Source of the DNA: Agriotes lineatus
Lineage: Eukaryota; Arthropoda; Insecta; Coleoptera; Elateridae
Direction of reading: 5' to 3'
NCBI GenBank assembly: GCA_940337035.1
Contig: CALNHX010003582.1
Span: 62,001-126,000, forward strand
DNA length: 64,000 nt
Part shown: one piece after another, positions 44,373 to 55,985 of the stretch
Layout of the letters: every line of letters begins with the position of its first letter
Position numbering within the stretch: position 1 is the stretch's first letter
Notes under the pieces: model-generated
Seen by the model: the letters and a program-made list of their open reading frames with translations, nothing else
Databases searched by the model: none
What the model was told of the DNA's origin: nothing
Made by a program: the position numbers and the translations under genes

Positions 44373-45562
44373 AGGGCAGCGGAAGCTCTAGGCATTAGTG
44401 TTTCTACTGTGAAAAAAGTTAAGAGTTGTTCTAGTATGAATCCAGTTTTATCTAGCCCTGGCAAGAAAAGACCACGTAAAAAGTTAAAATCTACTGATTT
44501 ACCAGATTCCTGAAAAATGGTTATAAGGGTAAGGGACACCATATACACGATGTATTCGGAAAGAAGTACGTTACCATCAATTCCCTGACTACTGAAGTGA
44601 AAGAAAATCATATTTTACTCAGTAACACTAGCTTAAATCCAGTTCTACATGATATCGGTTTTAAATTCAAGAAAGATGATAACCGTAGAGCACTAACTGA
44701 AAAAGAAAATATATCTATTATGCGGCTCCAGTTTTTAAAATGTTTCATGGAGAATCTAAATTCACCTCATCCACTGCAAGTAGTCTTTATGGACGAAACG
44801 TGGATTTATTCTAAAGGAAATCCTGGAAAGTCCTGGCAATATTCAAATATTCGCAGTGTTAAAAAACCCGAAATGAAGGAAAACGTTTTATTGTGGGTAA
44901 TGCTGGGTCTAAATTAGGGTTTGTCGAAAAAGCATCCCTATTATTTGAAACAAAATCTTTAAAAGAAGACTATCATGGGGAGATGAATTCAGAAACCTTT
45001 AAAAAATGGCTCATCAACCATTTAATTAGTAATTTGAATGAGCCTTCATTGATAATATTGGACAATGCTCCTTACCATTCTGTTTTAATAGAAAGAAATC
45101 CCTCAACTTCCTGGAAGAAAGCCGATATCATAGAATGGTTAAATACAAATTCCATTAATCACGATCCAACTTCATTTAAAACTGAATTACGCATACTAGC
45201 CAAACCTCACAGAAAAAAAGCGCTATGAAGTAGATGAATTACTGAGAAGTTATGGTCATGATGTTTTACGTCTACCACTATATCATTGTGAATTCAATGC
45301 CATTGAATTAATATGGGCACATGCAAAACAATATTACAATAATCACATCGGCAGGGATGGTTATGGTGATGATCGAGTTCTTGCAATGTGGAAGGAAGCA
45401 TTAGAACAATGTACCAAAGATATGTGGAGTAATTGTCGCACTGAAAAAAAAATTAGGACTTGGTATGAGCGTGAAAGCATTTTAGATGTAACTGTTGATG
45501 AACTAACCATTCATGTTGGCAACGACTCAAGTGACTCTAGTTTAAATGGTGATAGTGATTAA
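44373..45562 (+). pseudogene. DDE (IS630/Tc1-like superfamily) transposase with recognisable D, D, E and two frameshifts
   Basis: A plausible splice acceptor (T-rich tract then AG at 44371-44372) precedes an exon that begins RAAEALGISVSTVKKVKS, a helix-turn-helix. After stops near 44510 and 44590 come the segment LLSNTSLNPVLHDIGFKFKK and the catalytic VFMDETWIYS, then a frameshift near 44880. GNAGSKLGFVEKASLLF and the second catalytic block IILDNAPYHSVL follow, then another shift near 45215. EFNAIELIWAHAKQYY carries the third, glutamate residue. The C-terminus is acidic and ends at a TAA at 45560-45562. The whole gene is readable apart from these breaks. It may be a transposon copy or a once-domesticated gene; I favour a transposon copy. 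Confidence 0.78.
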
Positions 45563-46389
45563 GAATTGTAATTATTAATATGTTTACATTATTTTATTTT
45601 AGTCGTTATCTAAATTCCTATGTTCAATGGAATTATTTTTGTGGAATGGCGTTGCGGAAGAAATACAGTTGTATATTTATTGGTTATATTATTATATCAT
45701 TTAAAATTGTGTATTGGTAAATGATTTAAGTTGCATATAACCTTAGTCATCATAAAAGCAAATAAACGCAAATAACTAAAACAGTATAATAAAAAATGGA
45801 TTTTTACATTTCTTAGTCAAAACGAAAATAATGACACTGACAGCTGTTTGTTTCCCGGATAAAGCGCCACCTATTGGCTCCTGATTGCTTCAGAATACAA
45901 CTGACGCTAATTTGACTAGCAAGTAAAATCTTACACCATACGGATAGCATTGATGACGCAGGGCTCATCTTTCGTGGTTTCTATAATATGTAATATTTAT
46001 TAGCCGTAATTAGAGTGGTTGGATTAAACAGATATTTTCTGTTGGGTTCATTAATAGGAGGTGAAAGTTCACTGTTATCGCGTTTATTAGTCATAATGTT
46101 ATTTTGATTGGGCCCTCCGAGTAGCCCAATTGGGTATGAACACTTTTGTTAAATGTTTTTAAGGTAGAACTATTTTTAATAATATCTTATAAATGTTTTC
46201 AAGCATAAGGAGGTCACTAGATAACTTCGCTATCACAGCGGTCGTATTAACATCCGCACGCGGTCGCGGTCAGACCCGAACTCCCAGGTGCTTTAAAATT
46301 GGATATCTTTATTCAGATTTGTAATTAGAATTACAAATAGCTGTGAGTGAAGATGTGCGGTTGATTAGAGCAAATATCGAATTTTAATG
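45563..46389. other. AT-rich sequence without recognised features
   Basis: No motif or bounded repeat was seen. Confidence 0.4.
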
Positions 46390-48215
46390 ACTCATTGTTG
46401 ACTAATGAACCAGAACCGCTTCAAGCTGCGACGTTTACATCGAAATCGTCTTCTGATACTGATGATGATGATTATGCAAATCCGCTTGCATCAACATCAA
46501 AACAAGGAGAAAACGGTTAACAAATGGGAATTTCTCTTCCAATTTTATCAAAAGTATGCGACCGAACAGGAGTTTCAGACAGATCTGCAGCAGCTATTGC
46601 ATCTGCTGTACTAGAAGATTTCAAAATTATCACCTCTAGCGACACATCAAAAGTCATAGACCGAAGTAACGTGCGACGTGCAAAAAAGCGAAAGCTAAGT
46701 GATTAGCAAAACATAAGTAAGTTTTTAAGGGCTTGTACTTTGATGGGCGGAAAGATAAGACTTTTATGCGGGAGTTAGAGGAGGAACATATCATAGGAAA
46801 ACTGTTAGAGAGGAACATATCGTGTTAGTGGCAGAACCCGGCTCAAAATATATCGGACATGTTACACCAGCTTCGGGATCAGCGTTAAACATTAAAAAAC
46901 AGATTGTGATATTTTTAAACGAAAAGACTGATTTTTCTAAATTAGTTTCTGTCGGATGTGATGGTACGGTCGTAAACACTGGAGCCAAAAATGGGGTAAT
47001 TAAATTGATCGAAAATTTTGTTGGTCGCCCTCTTCCAAGGGTAATCTGCCTGTTTCACGCTAACGAGCTACCACCAAGACATTTATTGCAGCATTTAGAA
47101 GGCCACACAACTGGACCTTATGGATTTTCAGGACCTATTGGAAAATCACTAGAAAAATGTGAGCAGTTGCTTCTAGAGAACTTGTCTACAATAGAAAGCG
47201 AACACTTACCTAATACTGACCATGGAGTTTTAAGTACGGACGAAATGTATTTATGGAATATGTGTCACGCTGTGTCATCTGAAATATGTTCTGTAAGCTT
47301 ATCTTAAAGAGACCCTGGCAAACTCTTCATGCTCGCTGGCTAATAGCAGCAAACTTGATTTTAAGACTCTATGTTTCAACAAAAAGTGTATCCGAGAATC
47401 TGCAAACTCTAACCGAATTTGTAATGAAAGTTTATGCCACAAATGGTTTACAATAAAACTTAAACCATCATGCAAAGATGGTCAACGTCAATCATTAAAC
47501 ATGATAAAAAAATAATTGATCCGGTGATTCAAAGAAATGCTTTTGTTTGAAATCGGCAGTGAAGTACGCCGAAATCGTCATTAAAATACGAGAAATCGGC
47601 AGTGAAGTAATCCATTGTTTTACGACTTTTTTGTAGGTGGCGAGGCGACAGATAAACGTCAATCGACCGAACATAACCTACAAAAGTTGGTTAAAATGTT
47701 GTAATTTCACAATTCCTCGATTTCAAATAAAACATAGTGGTTTATTTGCCTTGGCCCTACGGGCCTCGGCAACTAAATCCACATTCGTGATAAAAAGTTA
47801 TACTTCAGTGCCTTGGTATACAAACTACTATTTGCTGACATCCTAATAACATTTTAGTTTCAATGGTAACAGACGATAGTACAACGATTAGAGAATTGGG
47901 TTTTCGTCGTCTCCTGATAATCCAACATGGGAAAAAGGACGGTGGAATACGTGAGGTATAGATTGGCAGGCATGCAAACTAACAGAACCACCGATGCTTG
48001 CTATTCTTTCAAAAGAAGGTTTAAAAAATGCTATTGAGGATCCTTCTGTTTTAGAAGTCATATAGTTTCCTTGTCACACACAAGTCGTACAGAGGTGTCA
48101 GACTGATAACTGAAGCATCGACGGCAGTGTGTGGAGAAAATAGCAGGGATGCTTCATAACATCCAGAATAGAGTCAAGAGAGCAAAGGACACATTTTGAA
48201 ACAAAACATGATTAT
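46390..48215 (+). pseudogene. Broken copy of a multi-copy insect gene of unknown function (probably transposon-related)
   Basis: From 46390 the frame reads an acidic start, then ISLPILSKVCDRTGVSDRSA and AIASAVLEDFKIIT followed by a basic RRAKKRKL segment. After breaks near 46740-46820 an intact stretch to 47307 reads EPGSKYIGHVTPASGSA, VGCDGTVVNTGAKNGVIKLI, CLFHANELPPRHLLQHLEG and TGPYGFSGPIGKSLEKCE. Then, with stops, KRDPGKLFHARWLIAANLI-like sequence, IDPVIQRNAF, an inserted segment, and MVTDDSTTIRELGFRRLL and LITEASTAVCGENSRDGFI. I know this motif series from many uncharacterised, repeated insect genes. The CDGT...NTG and HANE(L)P...H blocks suggest a nuclease or transposase-like fold, but I cannot name the family. 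This copy is non-functional. Confidence 0.6.
47546..47860. mobile_element. Insertion of a repeat within the broken gene
   Basis: The gene reading is lost after IQRNAF and resumes at MVTDDSTT. The intervening sequence contains two copies of GAAATCGGCAGTGAAGTA (47551 and 47592). It also contains a stretch (about 47740-47838) that is the reverse complement of the last 100 bases of the window, with the block CACATTCGTGATAAAAAGTT. Confidence 0.65.
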
Positions 48216-48769
48216 TCTGTAAAACAGTCTTTAAAGATGTTATCGTTGGGTTAGGGTATTGGGCGAGGAAGGGGAGGGGGGTGGATTTCTAAAAGCAGCC
48301 ACTTCCGCACGGTGAGTTCTGGGTTAGCCCTTTTTTAACAAATGTATAGGGATAAGCGAAGAGCTGCTCTTATATTTTGAATAAATGTAAATATATATTT
48401 CAACCCCCCTGGGGCACCTCAAGATGTGATTCTACAAAGTCCAGCTTTTGGGAACATTTGAGTAACCATAAAAGGCAACTATTTCTCACTAGCGCGAAGC
48501 GATATCAGAAAAATAATATTTTAGCTCTCTTTTCGCTCCACCCTAATGATTATATAGGAGAAGTTATGAGCAAGTAATTTTTTAGCTGCTTCTTAAAGAG
48601 GTGGTGTGTTTGCGCAAAATCAATAGAATCTATTAGTACTGAAACTTCAGTTGCCAATTTCATAAAAATATTAAAAGGTGAATTTCCAGATAATGACATA
48701 AAAGGAATGTAGAATAGTGATGTGAACATTGTTGGTCTACTAGGGACTTTTAAACTAAGGAAACTTAGC
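48216..48769. other. Non-coding sequence
   Basis: No motif or bounded repeat was recognised. Confidence 0.4.
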
Positions 48770-51225
48770 AGTTAATAATTTGGATATGCATTGCATTTCT
48801 CATAATATAAATATAAAAATCTTAAAATTTTTTTTTGCACTTTTTCCAATTTTTGTTTTGGTGCAACGTTAATTGGATACCACACAATAGATGCATATTC
48901 AAGCTTTGATTTAACAAACCCATTATACGAGTACAATATTTTTAATGATCGAGTATTTTTGAGATGGTAAGACTGTCTAATTAAAAATCCTAGGTTGCGT
49001 AAAGTTTGAATTTTAATTATTTCAATGTGAAGGTCAAACTTAAGTTTGAAATCGTAGTGAACTTCCAAATCTGTAACATTTGCAGTTTTGTGAAGCTCTT
49101 CATTATTCATTTAATAATTTTATACTAATTTATTTGTTTTCGAAGTTAATGACATTACACAGCATTTGGATATGTTAAAGTCAATCTTGTTTTCAAGGCT
49201 CCACTCGTAAACACTTAATATAAGCATGTGGGGTAAGGTTATCATTAGGACAGTAAGCAACTTGAGTGCATTAAAACGTCAGGCAAGTCATTGATGAAGA
49301 TTAAGAATAGTATTGGGCCCAAATTAGACCCTTGGGGTACTCCAGAATTAGCTGTGAATTTACCTGAATTATTGTAGTCATGCTTTACATAAAAATACCT
49401 GTTTTGCAGGTACGAACTGAAAAACCGCATATTGCTAGATGACACCCCATATGTATATAACTTTTGTAATTAGATATCGTGATCAACTGTGTCGAACGCT
49501 TTTTTGAAATCCGTATATACAGCATCCACCTGTTTTTTATTTTCAAAAGAAGCCATTACATCATGCACAAATGGTGCTAGATTGGTACTTGTCGAAATTT
49601 TAGGAACGAGGCCATGTTGAGAACTACTAACATAATGTTCAATATGATTCCAAAGCTTATTATATACAATCTGTTCAAATAATTTAGCAACAGCCGATAG
49701 TACAGCAGTAGGTCTATAATTTTCAATGCAGGATTTGTCACGTCCTTTAAATACTGGGGTAATCAATACCTCTTTCCAGTAATCGGGAAACACATGGGTT
49801 TTAAGGGAAATATTGGATATATGAATTAGTGGGAGTTCAAGGTAATCTGAACACGCCTTAATTATATACGGCGGAATACTGTCAACTCCAGCAGTCAGTT
49901 TTTGTTTTAATTTTTAATTGCAGGGACATACTCGTTGTGCATCACCGAGCCTAGATTGACAACATTATTAGTCGAGCTCAGCCATTGAAATTAATTTTAT
50001 ATGTAGATGGCGTTGGATCAGTTTACATGATTGAAGGTATAATGCAAAATTCTCAGCAATTTCAGAGTCGCGGACCTCCACATTATTACATTCCACTTTG
50101 AGGGAAGTGTGGGATTTTCCCTTATTTTTAATGTACGACTAAAACAAATTTGGGTCGGTGGTAATTTTAAATTCCACATCTTTAATATAGTTAGCGTAGG
50201 CTTCTCTAGTGAGATACTGTAGTTTACGCCTTTAATTTACATACTGTGACTGTTGATCAGGAGTACGATTTTTAATTTTCCTTAGAGTATTTTTGGTTTT
50301 CGATGACAATTTAGTTTTATTAGTGAACCAAACAGAAAATTTCGAAATTTTTATACAACGTTTTGCACGGCAGTATCGATATGTATAAGAAGTATATTAG
50401 AGGATTCTCGTAACAAGTCTGATGATATAGGGAAGTCCAATCAGCGAAGCGGATTAGATCCGTGAGAATGTCGAAATTTCCCAGCCTGAAATTATGATAA
50501 TACTTTTTTCCATGTGCATTAGTTGCCTTAATTTTTAATGATAACCCAATAGCGATATTTAAAGTAGGGTGCAAAACATCTTCCGGGACTATATTAAACT
50601 CGCCTCTGGTAACCGCAACACTATGTTTAATTGGTCCGCTAATCAAAATCTGATCCAAGGTTTTTTTGTTTTCATTTTGAATAGAACTATCATATCATAA
50701 GAGCTAAAATTTAAAAATTCCAAGAATTGCTTATGTGTTTCGCCAAGCATATTTGTATCAAAATAGTTTAGTTTAATTTTCTATATAGTACCTACATTGA
50801 AGTCGTAAAAGTAAACATTATTTTCGCCAGGATCGACATTATTTTGAAGGAATTCAAAGAAATCCGCATATACTTCTGATTTAATATCGGGTGGGATGCA
50901 AACAACTATAAAAGAGCATATTTCCTTTTCTACTTTCACCTTGACAATCACTGTATCGTATAGAGAATTTGTAATTTTAATTTTAAAAATTTGTCAAGAT
51001 TTTTTTAAAGCTATGAATGCACCACCACCTCTGTCCTTACCTGTGCTAACCGGATTTGTGTGCCAACGTACTAAGTTATATAAAGTCGAGTCAATAATTT
51101 CAACTGAGTTAATGTCGGTATTTAGCCAGGTTTCCGTTACACAGATTAAATCGGAATGTACATTCGCAGCAAAGACTTCGGCAGTTTTTATATATAGACG
51201 TCATCTCAGACATCACCTACAATAG
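48770..51225 (-). pseudogene. LINE D ORF2, endonuclease and reverse transcriptase, decayed (Jockey/CR1-group)
   Basis: Reading the minus strand from high coordinates: DIICVTETWLNTDIN and DRGGGAFIAL (AP-endonuclease, about 50990-51170), a damaged linker, and KQKLTAGVDSIPPYIIKACS. RT motifs follow: PVFKGRDKSCIENYRPTAVL, QHGLVPKISTSTNL, the catalytic DFKKAFDTVDHD (49470-49793) and GVPQGSNLGPILFLIFINDL (about 49300-49360). The catalytic YADD lies in a damaged stretch between 49110 and 49245 and is not readable. The thumb NLGFLIRQSYHLKNTRSLKI and KLEKVQKKILRFLY (48772-49110) complete it. Several stops and indels make the copy dead. It shares motif wording with LINE C at 17345-18090. Confidence 0.8.
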
Positions 51226-51356
51226 TATATTATATCATGAGGGACTAAAGTGCACCATTTAATCCCGCGAGTAGAGTTTGTTGCCTCGAGGGCGAAGCCC
51301 GAGGGCAACAACTACTCAAGGGATTTAGGCACTTTAGTCCCGAGGTATATACGCTA
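51226..51356. repeat. Foldback element with GC-rich loop
   Basis: GGGACTAAAGTGC at 51241 faces GCACTTTAGTCCC at 51329-51341. Inner blocks (AATCCC/GGGATT, GTTGCC/GGCAAC, CCTCGAGGGC/GCCCGAGG) also pair. ATATATAC-type flanks extend the arms. It resembles the hairpin at 14011-14134 in size and layout. Confidence 0.8.
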
Positions 51357-51589
51357 TTTTTTGCGCTTTTGGGAACATTATCAACAAACATTTCCAAAAT
51401 TTGGAATCTGTCAATTTGGAAACTGACAATTACTATTTATTAGAAACTGAATTGCAGCAGGTCCTGGATAGCCTGAATCAGTTGGCAGTACTGAAGTGTA
51501 TTGTCAGTATATGTCAAATTCGAAATTTGCATAGTTACGGTACCATTTTTACTTTAGTTTATGAAGAATAATGTGAATTTCTTTCATGT

Positions 51590-51722
51590 GGCGCCTAACT
51601 GTCCCCGCGCCTAAAGTGGCGGTGCCTAAACTTCCAGGCGCCTAATAGCGTCCGCGTCTTAAGCGCTCGCGCCTAAAAGTGCGCGCCTAAAGATGCGCGC
51701 CTAAAGAATCGCGCCTAAATGT
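51590..51722. repeat. Tandem GCGCCTAAA-type repeats, probable terminal repeat of a foldback element
   Basis: About ten degenerate units of 11-13 bp around GCGCCTAAA are arranged in tandem, ending in GCGCCTAAATGTCC. The end is strikingly similar to the right tip of the MULE at 43700-43715 (GCGCCCAAATGTCC). No inverted partner was found in this window. Confidence 0.7.
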
Positions 51723-51739
51723 CCCTTTCCGATAAACAA

Positions 51740-53480
51740 GCCCATGTGCTGCGATACATCTACGGACAAGGATAGCTACTTGTGTTCTTGTACGTACTGA
51801 GCACTGTTTACTAGTTTTTATTATGTGCGGTGCTTATTAAATTCACCAAGATATTTTATCTGCCACATATATTTGTTTTCATAATTCCACCGAATAATTA
51901 GAATATTGTGTTTTATTTTTAGGTTTTAAACCCTTTTTAATTGAAATTTCAAACATATTTTTGTGTTTTACTTTTAACTCCAACAACTTTGTGATTTAAT
52001 ATTTATTTGATATGAAAGTTTTAATGTTTGTTGGTGTAATATTCCATGCGAATTTTCTTCTTCGACTCTAAGCATAGTTACTCCTTTGTTTTTATAGTGT
52101 TAAGTCATCTTGACACAATCACTATCTTTGCTTTTTTTACTAAAGTTAGTTTTAATGTTCTAACTCATCTTAGCTTAAGCTACTTAATTGCTATGCGAAT
52201 TTAAATTTATATAAATGATTTTAGTAACCAGAGATTAAAGATGAGGTTCGTTAGAGGCCAGACGATTGGCCTGAATTTTCGCAGTTTTCTCATCGAGTTA
52301 TGTGATGTTTCCTGGACCTGACAAAGCCCCCTGCAAGAGGTACTTTGGTTATTTAGCTATGCGAACTCGACATTTACTTGACAAATCGACTGCTTATTTT
52401 GACATGGAGGTTCGATGTGTGGATTGTAAAGAGGGCAGTGTATCACGTCTCTCTTGATAGTATAGTTCTTAGCATATTTTCTTGAATCTGAGAGTAATAT
52501 CTCATGTAGTTTTGGTTAATCGTACGTGTTTTGTTGGGGTTTGATGTATTGCCCACCGTGAATGATAGTGCAGTCCCTTGGGAACTTTGTTCTGCGGATA
52601 GATTTTCTAGTAATATGTCGTCTTTCGGCTGAATTCTTTAAAAAATCACACATATCTTCAAGATCTCGCGTGTGGCTCTTTGGGTTGGGGGGGGGGGGGG
52701 GTGATTTGTGATACAGTGGTCGCTATGTTTTCGTTGTTCCTTCACAGTTCCTGGTAAGTTCCAGTTGTTGGTAAGTCGTGCCATGAACGCCTATGTTGGC
52801 AATTTGACTTTATACTTTTTAATTCCATTCTAGACGGTTTTCGATAAATCAGCACCTATGGGGATTAGAAAACTAAGCCATTTTGCAGCTGAAGTAAATT
52901 GTTTTTTGCAAAAGATCTCCGTATCTGTACGCTAATGACGCCTTTTTTTGGTTATAGGACGTTTTCTAGTTTTTCTTGAATTTTCCAGGTTTTTGAATTT
53001 TCGTATGGAAGGCTTCTCTTTTATTTTTAGATAGATTTTGGATTTCATTATAGACTTAGGTAGCTTAAATTTTCCGTTTATGTAATTGGAGATAACGGGC
53101 TCAGCTTTGACTTAGCTTTCGTAGTCTGCACGATTTGTCCACGCTGGTACCGTTCTATCCATCAGCTAGGCGAGGTTGAAGCCACATTAGTTTCTTGATC
53201 GACGCTGAATTCAAAAGATACGCTACGAACTTATACTATAACTAAGTATATGCGTTATGCTGTGAACGCAGCGTGTCGCGTTGCGGGGTTAGTATTGGGT
53301 TTGACTCAATTACGTACATATCTTGCTTTTAAATACCCTAAATACAATACTGTTTTTCGGTACGAGGAACTACCGTCTTATATTACTTGTCTGGATGTAG
53401 GCATCGAAAATAAATATAACTTTAATTGTGCCGCGTTTATGACTTGCTCGTGCTATAACCGGTTATAGCTGATCAAAGAG
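51740..53480. other. Mostly unassigned sequence, with a 15-base G run
   Basis: A pure G run lies at 52687-52701. The frame at 53250-53468 (72 codons) shows no motif that I recognise. Confidence 0.35.
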
Positions 53481-53760
53481 CCTGCGTCTGAAAAATGTAT
53501 TTGTGGAGTTTCGTCCTTCAATGTAAGTTGAACAGGGAATCTGCCAACTTTGATTTGCGAGTTGTTGGACAATTAAGATGATGACGCCAGTACTCGGTTT
53601 TGAACATTTTAGTGTCTGCGTCTGCGTCTGATAAATATATTTGTGGAATTTCTTTTTTCAATGTAAGTTCAGCAAGGAATTTTCCAACTTTGATTCGCGA
53701 GTTGTTGAACGAACAATTAAGATGGTGGCGCCCGTATTCGGTTTTGATGATTTTAATGTT
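53481..53760 (+). repeat. Two tandem copies of a 140-bp unit
   Basis: Unit 1 starts at 53483 and unit 2 at 53623, with shared blocks CTGCGTCTGA, TATTTGTGGA, CAATGTAAGTT, CCAACTTTGAT, CGAGTTGTTG and ACTCGGTTTTGA. A third, shorter and more diverged relative of the right part (53720-53880) lies at about 56365-56535, on the other side of the Penelope-like element. Confidence 0.8.
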
Positions 53761-54180
53761 AATTCACACTCTTTTACAGAGTAGCTTAGCTGGCCCGTTG
53801 AACGCTATTGATTGCCAGACTGAGTTGGGTATCCACAGTTCGCCATCCGGCTTATGTTGAAGTGTTTTATAATTATCGTTTGTTTTTTTAGTGATATTGC
53901 GCATTAAAGATTTTAGCAGTGATTGAAAGTAAATACAATCCAGCATGTAATTGTTGTTCTTTTTTTTATTTTGTTGCAGCGATAATAAGCTTTGCATCCA
54001 TCCGCCGTATTGTGTCGGTAATGGAAACTCCAAATTTCACTTTCATTTACTGCATACAACGCTTCTTCTTTATTATTGAGTATTGTAACCTCAGATGAGT
54101 TTTGAGGATTTCACGGCTATTGTCATTAAGTAACAAACGACTTCCGGGATTGGACCGTGTCATGATTGAGATCGAAGAAC

Positions 54181-54225
54181 AATAAGTTTCGCCCACTTTC
54201 GTAAGGGGCTTCATCAGGAGGAAAA
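54181..54225 (-). ncRNA. Hammerhead-ribozyme-like core, left (3') copy
   Basis: On the minus strand, CTGATGA (54211-54217) is followed by a stem-loop (AGCCCC...GTGGGC type) and GAAAC (GAAA at 54187-54190). This is the conserved catalytic core order of hammerhead ribozymes. I could not confirm a cleavage triplet or the flanking helices by eye. Confidence 0.6.
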
Positions 54226-54418
54226 AGCAAAAGAGCACGGTAACTCAACGTGTTAACCACGCCACAGGCGAAACTCTTTGCGAGGAAAGGGACAGAAGAG
54301 CACGGTAACTCAACGTGTGAACCACGTCAGAGGCGAAACTCGACTGACTATCGGAAGAAGAAAGGCTAGAATTTATAGGCAAACACCGTCGCGATTCAGG
54401 CTTAGGAATTAGCACTTT

Positions 54419-54885
54419 CTACATAGAAGGAAGGAGAAAGCCTTCGTACCGATTGAGATTATTAGGGTGTTTGCCAATCTCAATGGCTTCGCGAATCTTT
54501 CTGCTAAAGAAGAATGGGGATTTGTAGATGATGGAAGTTTCATCGAAAATGATCTTATGACCAGTATCGCGTTGGTGTTCGGCGATGGCTGATGATGAAA
54601 CGAGACCTGACTTGAGACAGCGCTGGTGCTCAGAGATGCGAGTTTTCACTGAACGACCTCTTTCACCAATGTATACAGCATTACAAGAGCAAGGGACTCT
54701 ATAAACACCTTTAGATGACATAGTGTTTAATTTGTCTTTAGATGAAGGAAGAACCAGTGAGATTTTGTTGGGGGGTTTGAATACTGTTTTAATGATTTGT
54801 TTTTGAAGAAACTTTCCTATGCGGTCGGTGACTTGGTGGATATAGGGAAGAAAGACTATTGCTGCAGGAGGATCGGGTTTTAGAG
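54419..54885 (-). CDS. Penelope-like GIY-YIG endonuclease domain
   Basis: The minus-strand frame, open from about 54885, reads a linker (DRIGKFLQKQIIKTVFKPPN) and then GVYRVPCSCNAVYIGERGRS, the GIY-YIG nuclease motif in its Penelope form. This is followed by RISEHQR, AIAEHQRDTGH and a REAIEI(G/E)K helix, ending at 54419. The cysteines before YIG and the catalytic arginine and glutamate region are present. It is the C-terminal half of the Penelope polyprotein and would nick the DNA target. It lies one frame away from the RT, so a single-base shift near 54885-54890 separates the two. Confidence 0.92.
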
Positions 54886-55850
54886 GTTTTGGGTGGCCGT
54901 GTATGAAGATGGCGATTGATGGCAGACTGTATATCCCTAGCAGGGTAACCGTTATTCCTAAGAGCTTTCCGAATGTGATTTAATTCAGCGTGGATATTAT
55001 CGGGTTGGGATATGGAAACAGTCCGGTGTACAAGCGAATTGATAACTGAAAGTTTTTCTGTAGGATCATGGTGGGAATCGGCATGTAGATAGCGATCAGT
55101 GTGAGAGGGTTTGCGATATACAGAATGACCAAGTTTGCCACTGGGTTGGCGAGAGACCTGTACACATAAGAAATGAAGGGAACAGTTACTTTCTATCCCC
55201 ATGGCAAAGTTAATGTCTGGATGTTGACTATTGAGATGATTTAAGAAGACGGGTAACGTGTCTTTACCATGTGGCCAAATGATAAAGGTATCGTCAACGT
55301 ATCGGAACCAAACCTTAGGTTTCAATTCTGAAGATTGCATAGCTACGGTTTCGAAAGCTGCCATGAAGATATTGGCAACGACAGGTGAAAGAGGAGAACC
55401 CATGTCCGCACCAGAGATTTGTTTAAAGAACTGACCTTGAAATAGGAAATAAGTGGAAGAGAGGCATTTTTCTATCAGGGTAGGTAGACTTGAAGACGTC
55501 TCCCCATGCTCTGATAACAACTGTTGGATTATGACTATGGAATCGGGCATAGGAACTTTGGTAAAAAGGGAAGTGACATCGAAACTCACAAGTAAATCCT
55601 CAGGTTCAACGTTTATATTGGATATAAGTTCAACGAAATAGGCTGAATTGCGAACATACGAGGGAGACTTACCAGTGAACTTTCTGAGGATAGTGGTTAG
55701 GTATTTAGCTAATGAGTAAGTTGGGGAATCTATGGTACTGACAATGGGCCTGAGGGGAATGTCTTGTTTATGGATTTTGGGAAGACCATAGATCATAGGA
55801 GGCTTTGAAGCGCGAGGAATCAAATTCTCGCCTTTCTTCTTCCGATAGTC
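54789..55850 (-). pseudogene. Penelope-like reverse transcriptase, N-terminally truncated, frameshifted before the nuclease
   Basis: Counting from the codon at 55823, the frame shows MIYGLPKIHK (10-19), the catalytic FDVTSLFTKVP (81-91), GSPLSPVVANIFM (142-154), catalytic YVDDTF (175-180), and SLHFLCVQV where relatives have FLD. It then shows YRKPSHTDRYLH, typical of Penelope-like RTs. This RT group is close to telomerase and uses YxDD. The frame leaves homology near 54890 and ends at 54789; the true continuation is in the nuclease frame. The N-terminal part is missing, since at about 55830 the inverted terminal segment begins. With a single internal frameshift the copy is fairly young. Confidence 0.92.
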
Positions 55851-55904
55851 AGTCGAGTTTCGCTTCTGACGTGGTTCACACGTTGAGTTACCGTGCTCCT
55901 TTGC

Positions 55905-55985
55905 TTTTTTCTCCTGATGAAGCCCCTTACGAAAGTGGGCGAAACGTTGAGTTCTTCGATCTCAATCATGACACGGTCCAATCCC
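55905..55985 (+). ncRNA. Hammerhead-ribozyme-like core, right copy (opposite strand)
   Basis: CTGATGA at 55914-55920 and GAAA at 55941-55944 enclose a stem of the AGCCCC...GTGGGC type. TTGAG (55947) could pair with CTCAA (55961) as part of stem III. It is the inverted twin of the left core. Self-cleavage is not shown by sequence alone. Confidence 0.6.

Noticed and set aside
44363..44611. Minus-strand 82-codon frame over the transposase start
   Set aside because: Shadow of the plus-strand DDE transposase exon.
53250..53468. 72-codon frame with many cysteines near its end
   Set aside because: No motif spacing of a known family, and no homology that I recognise.
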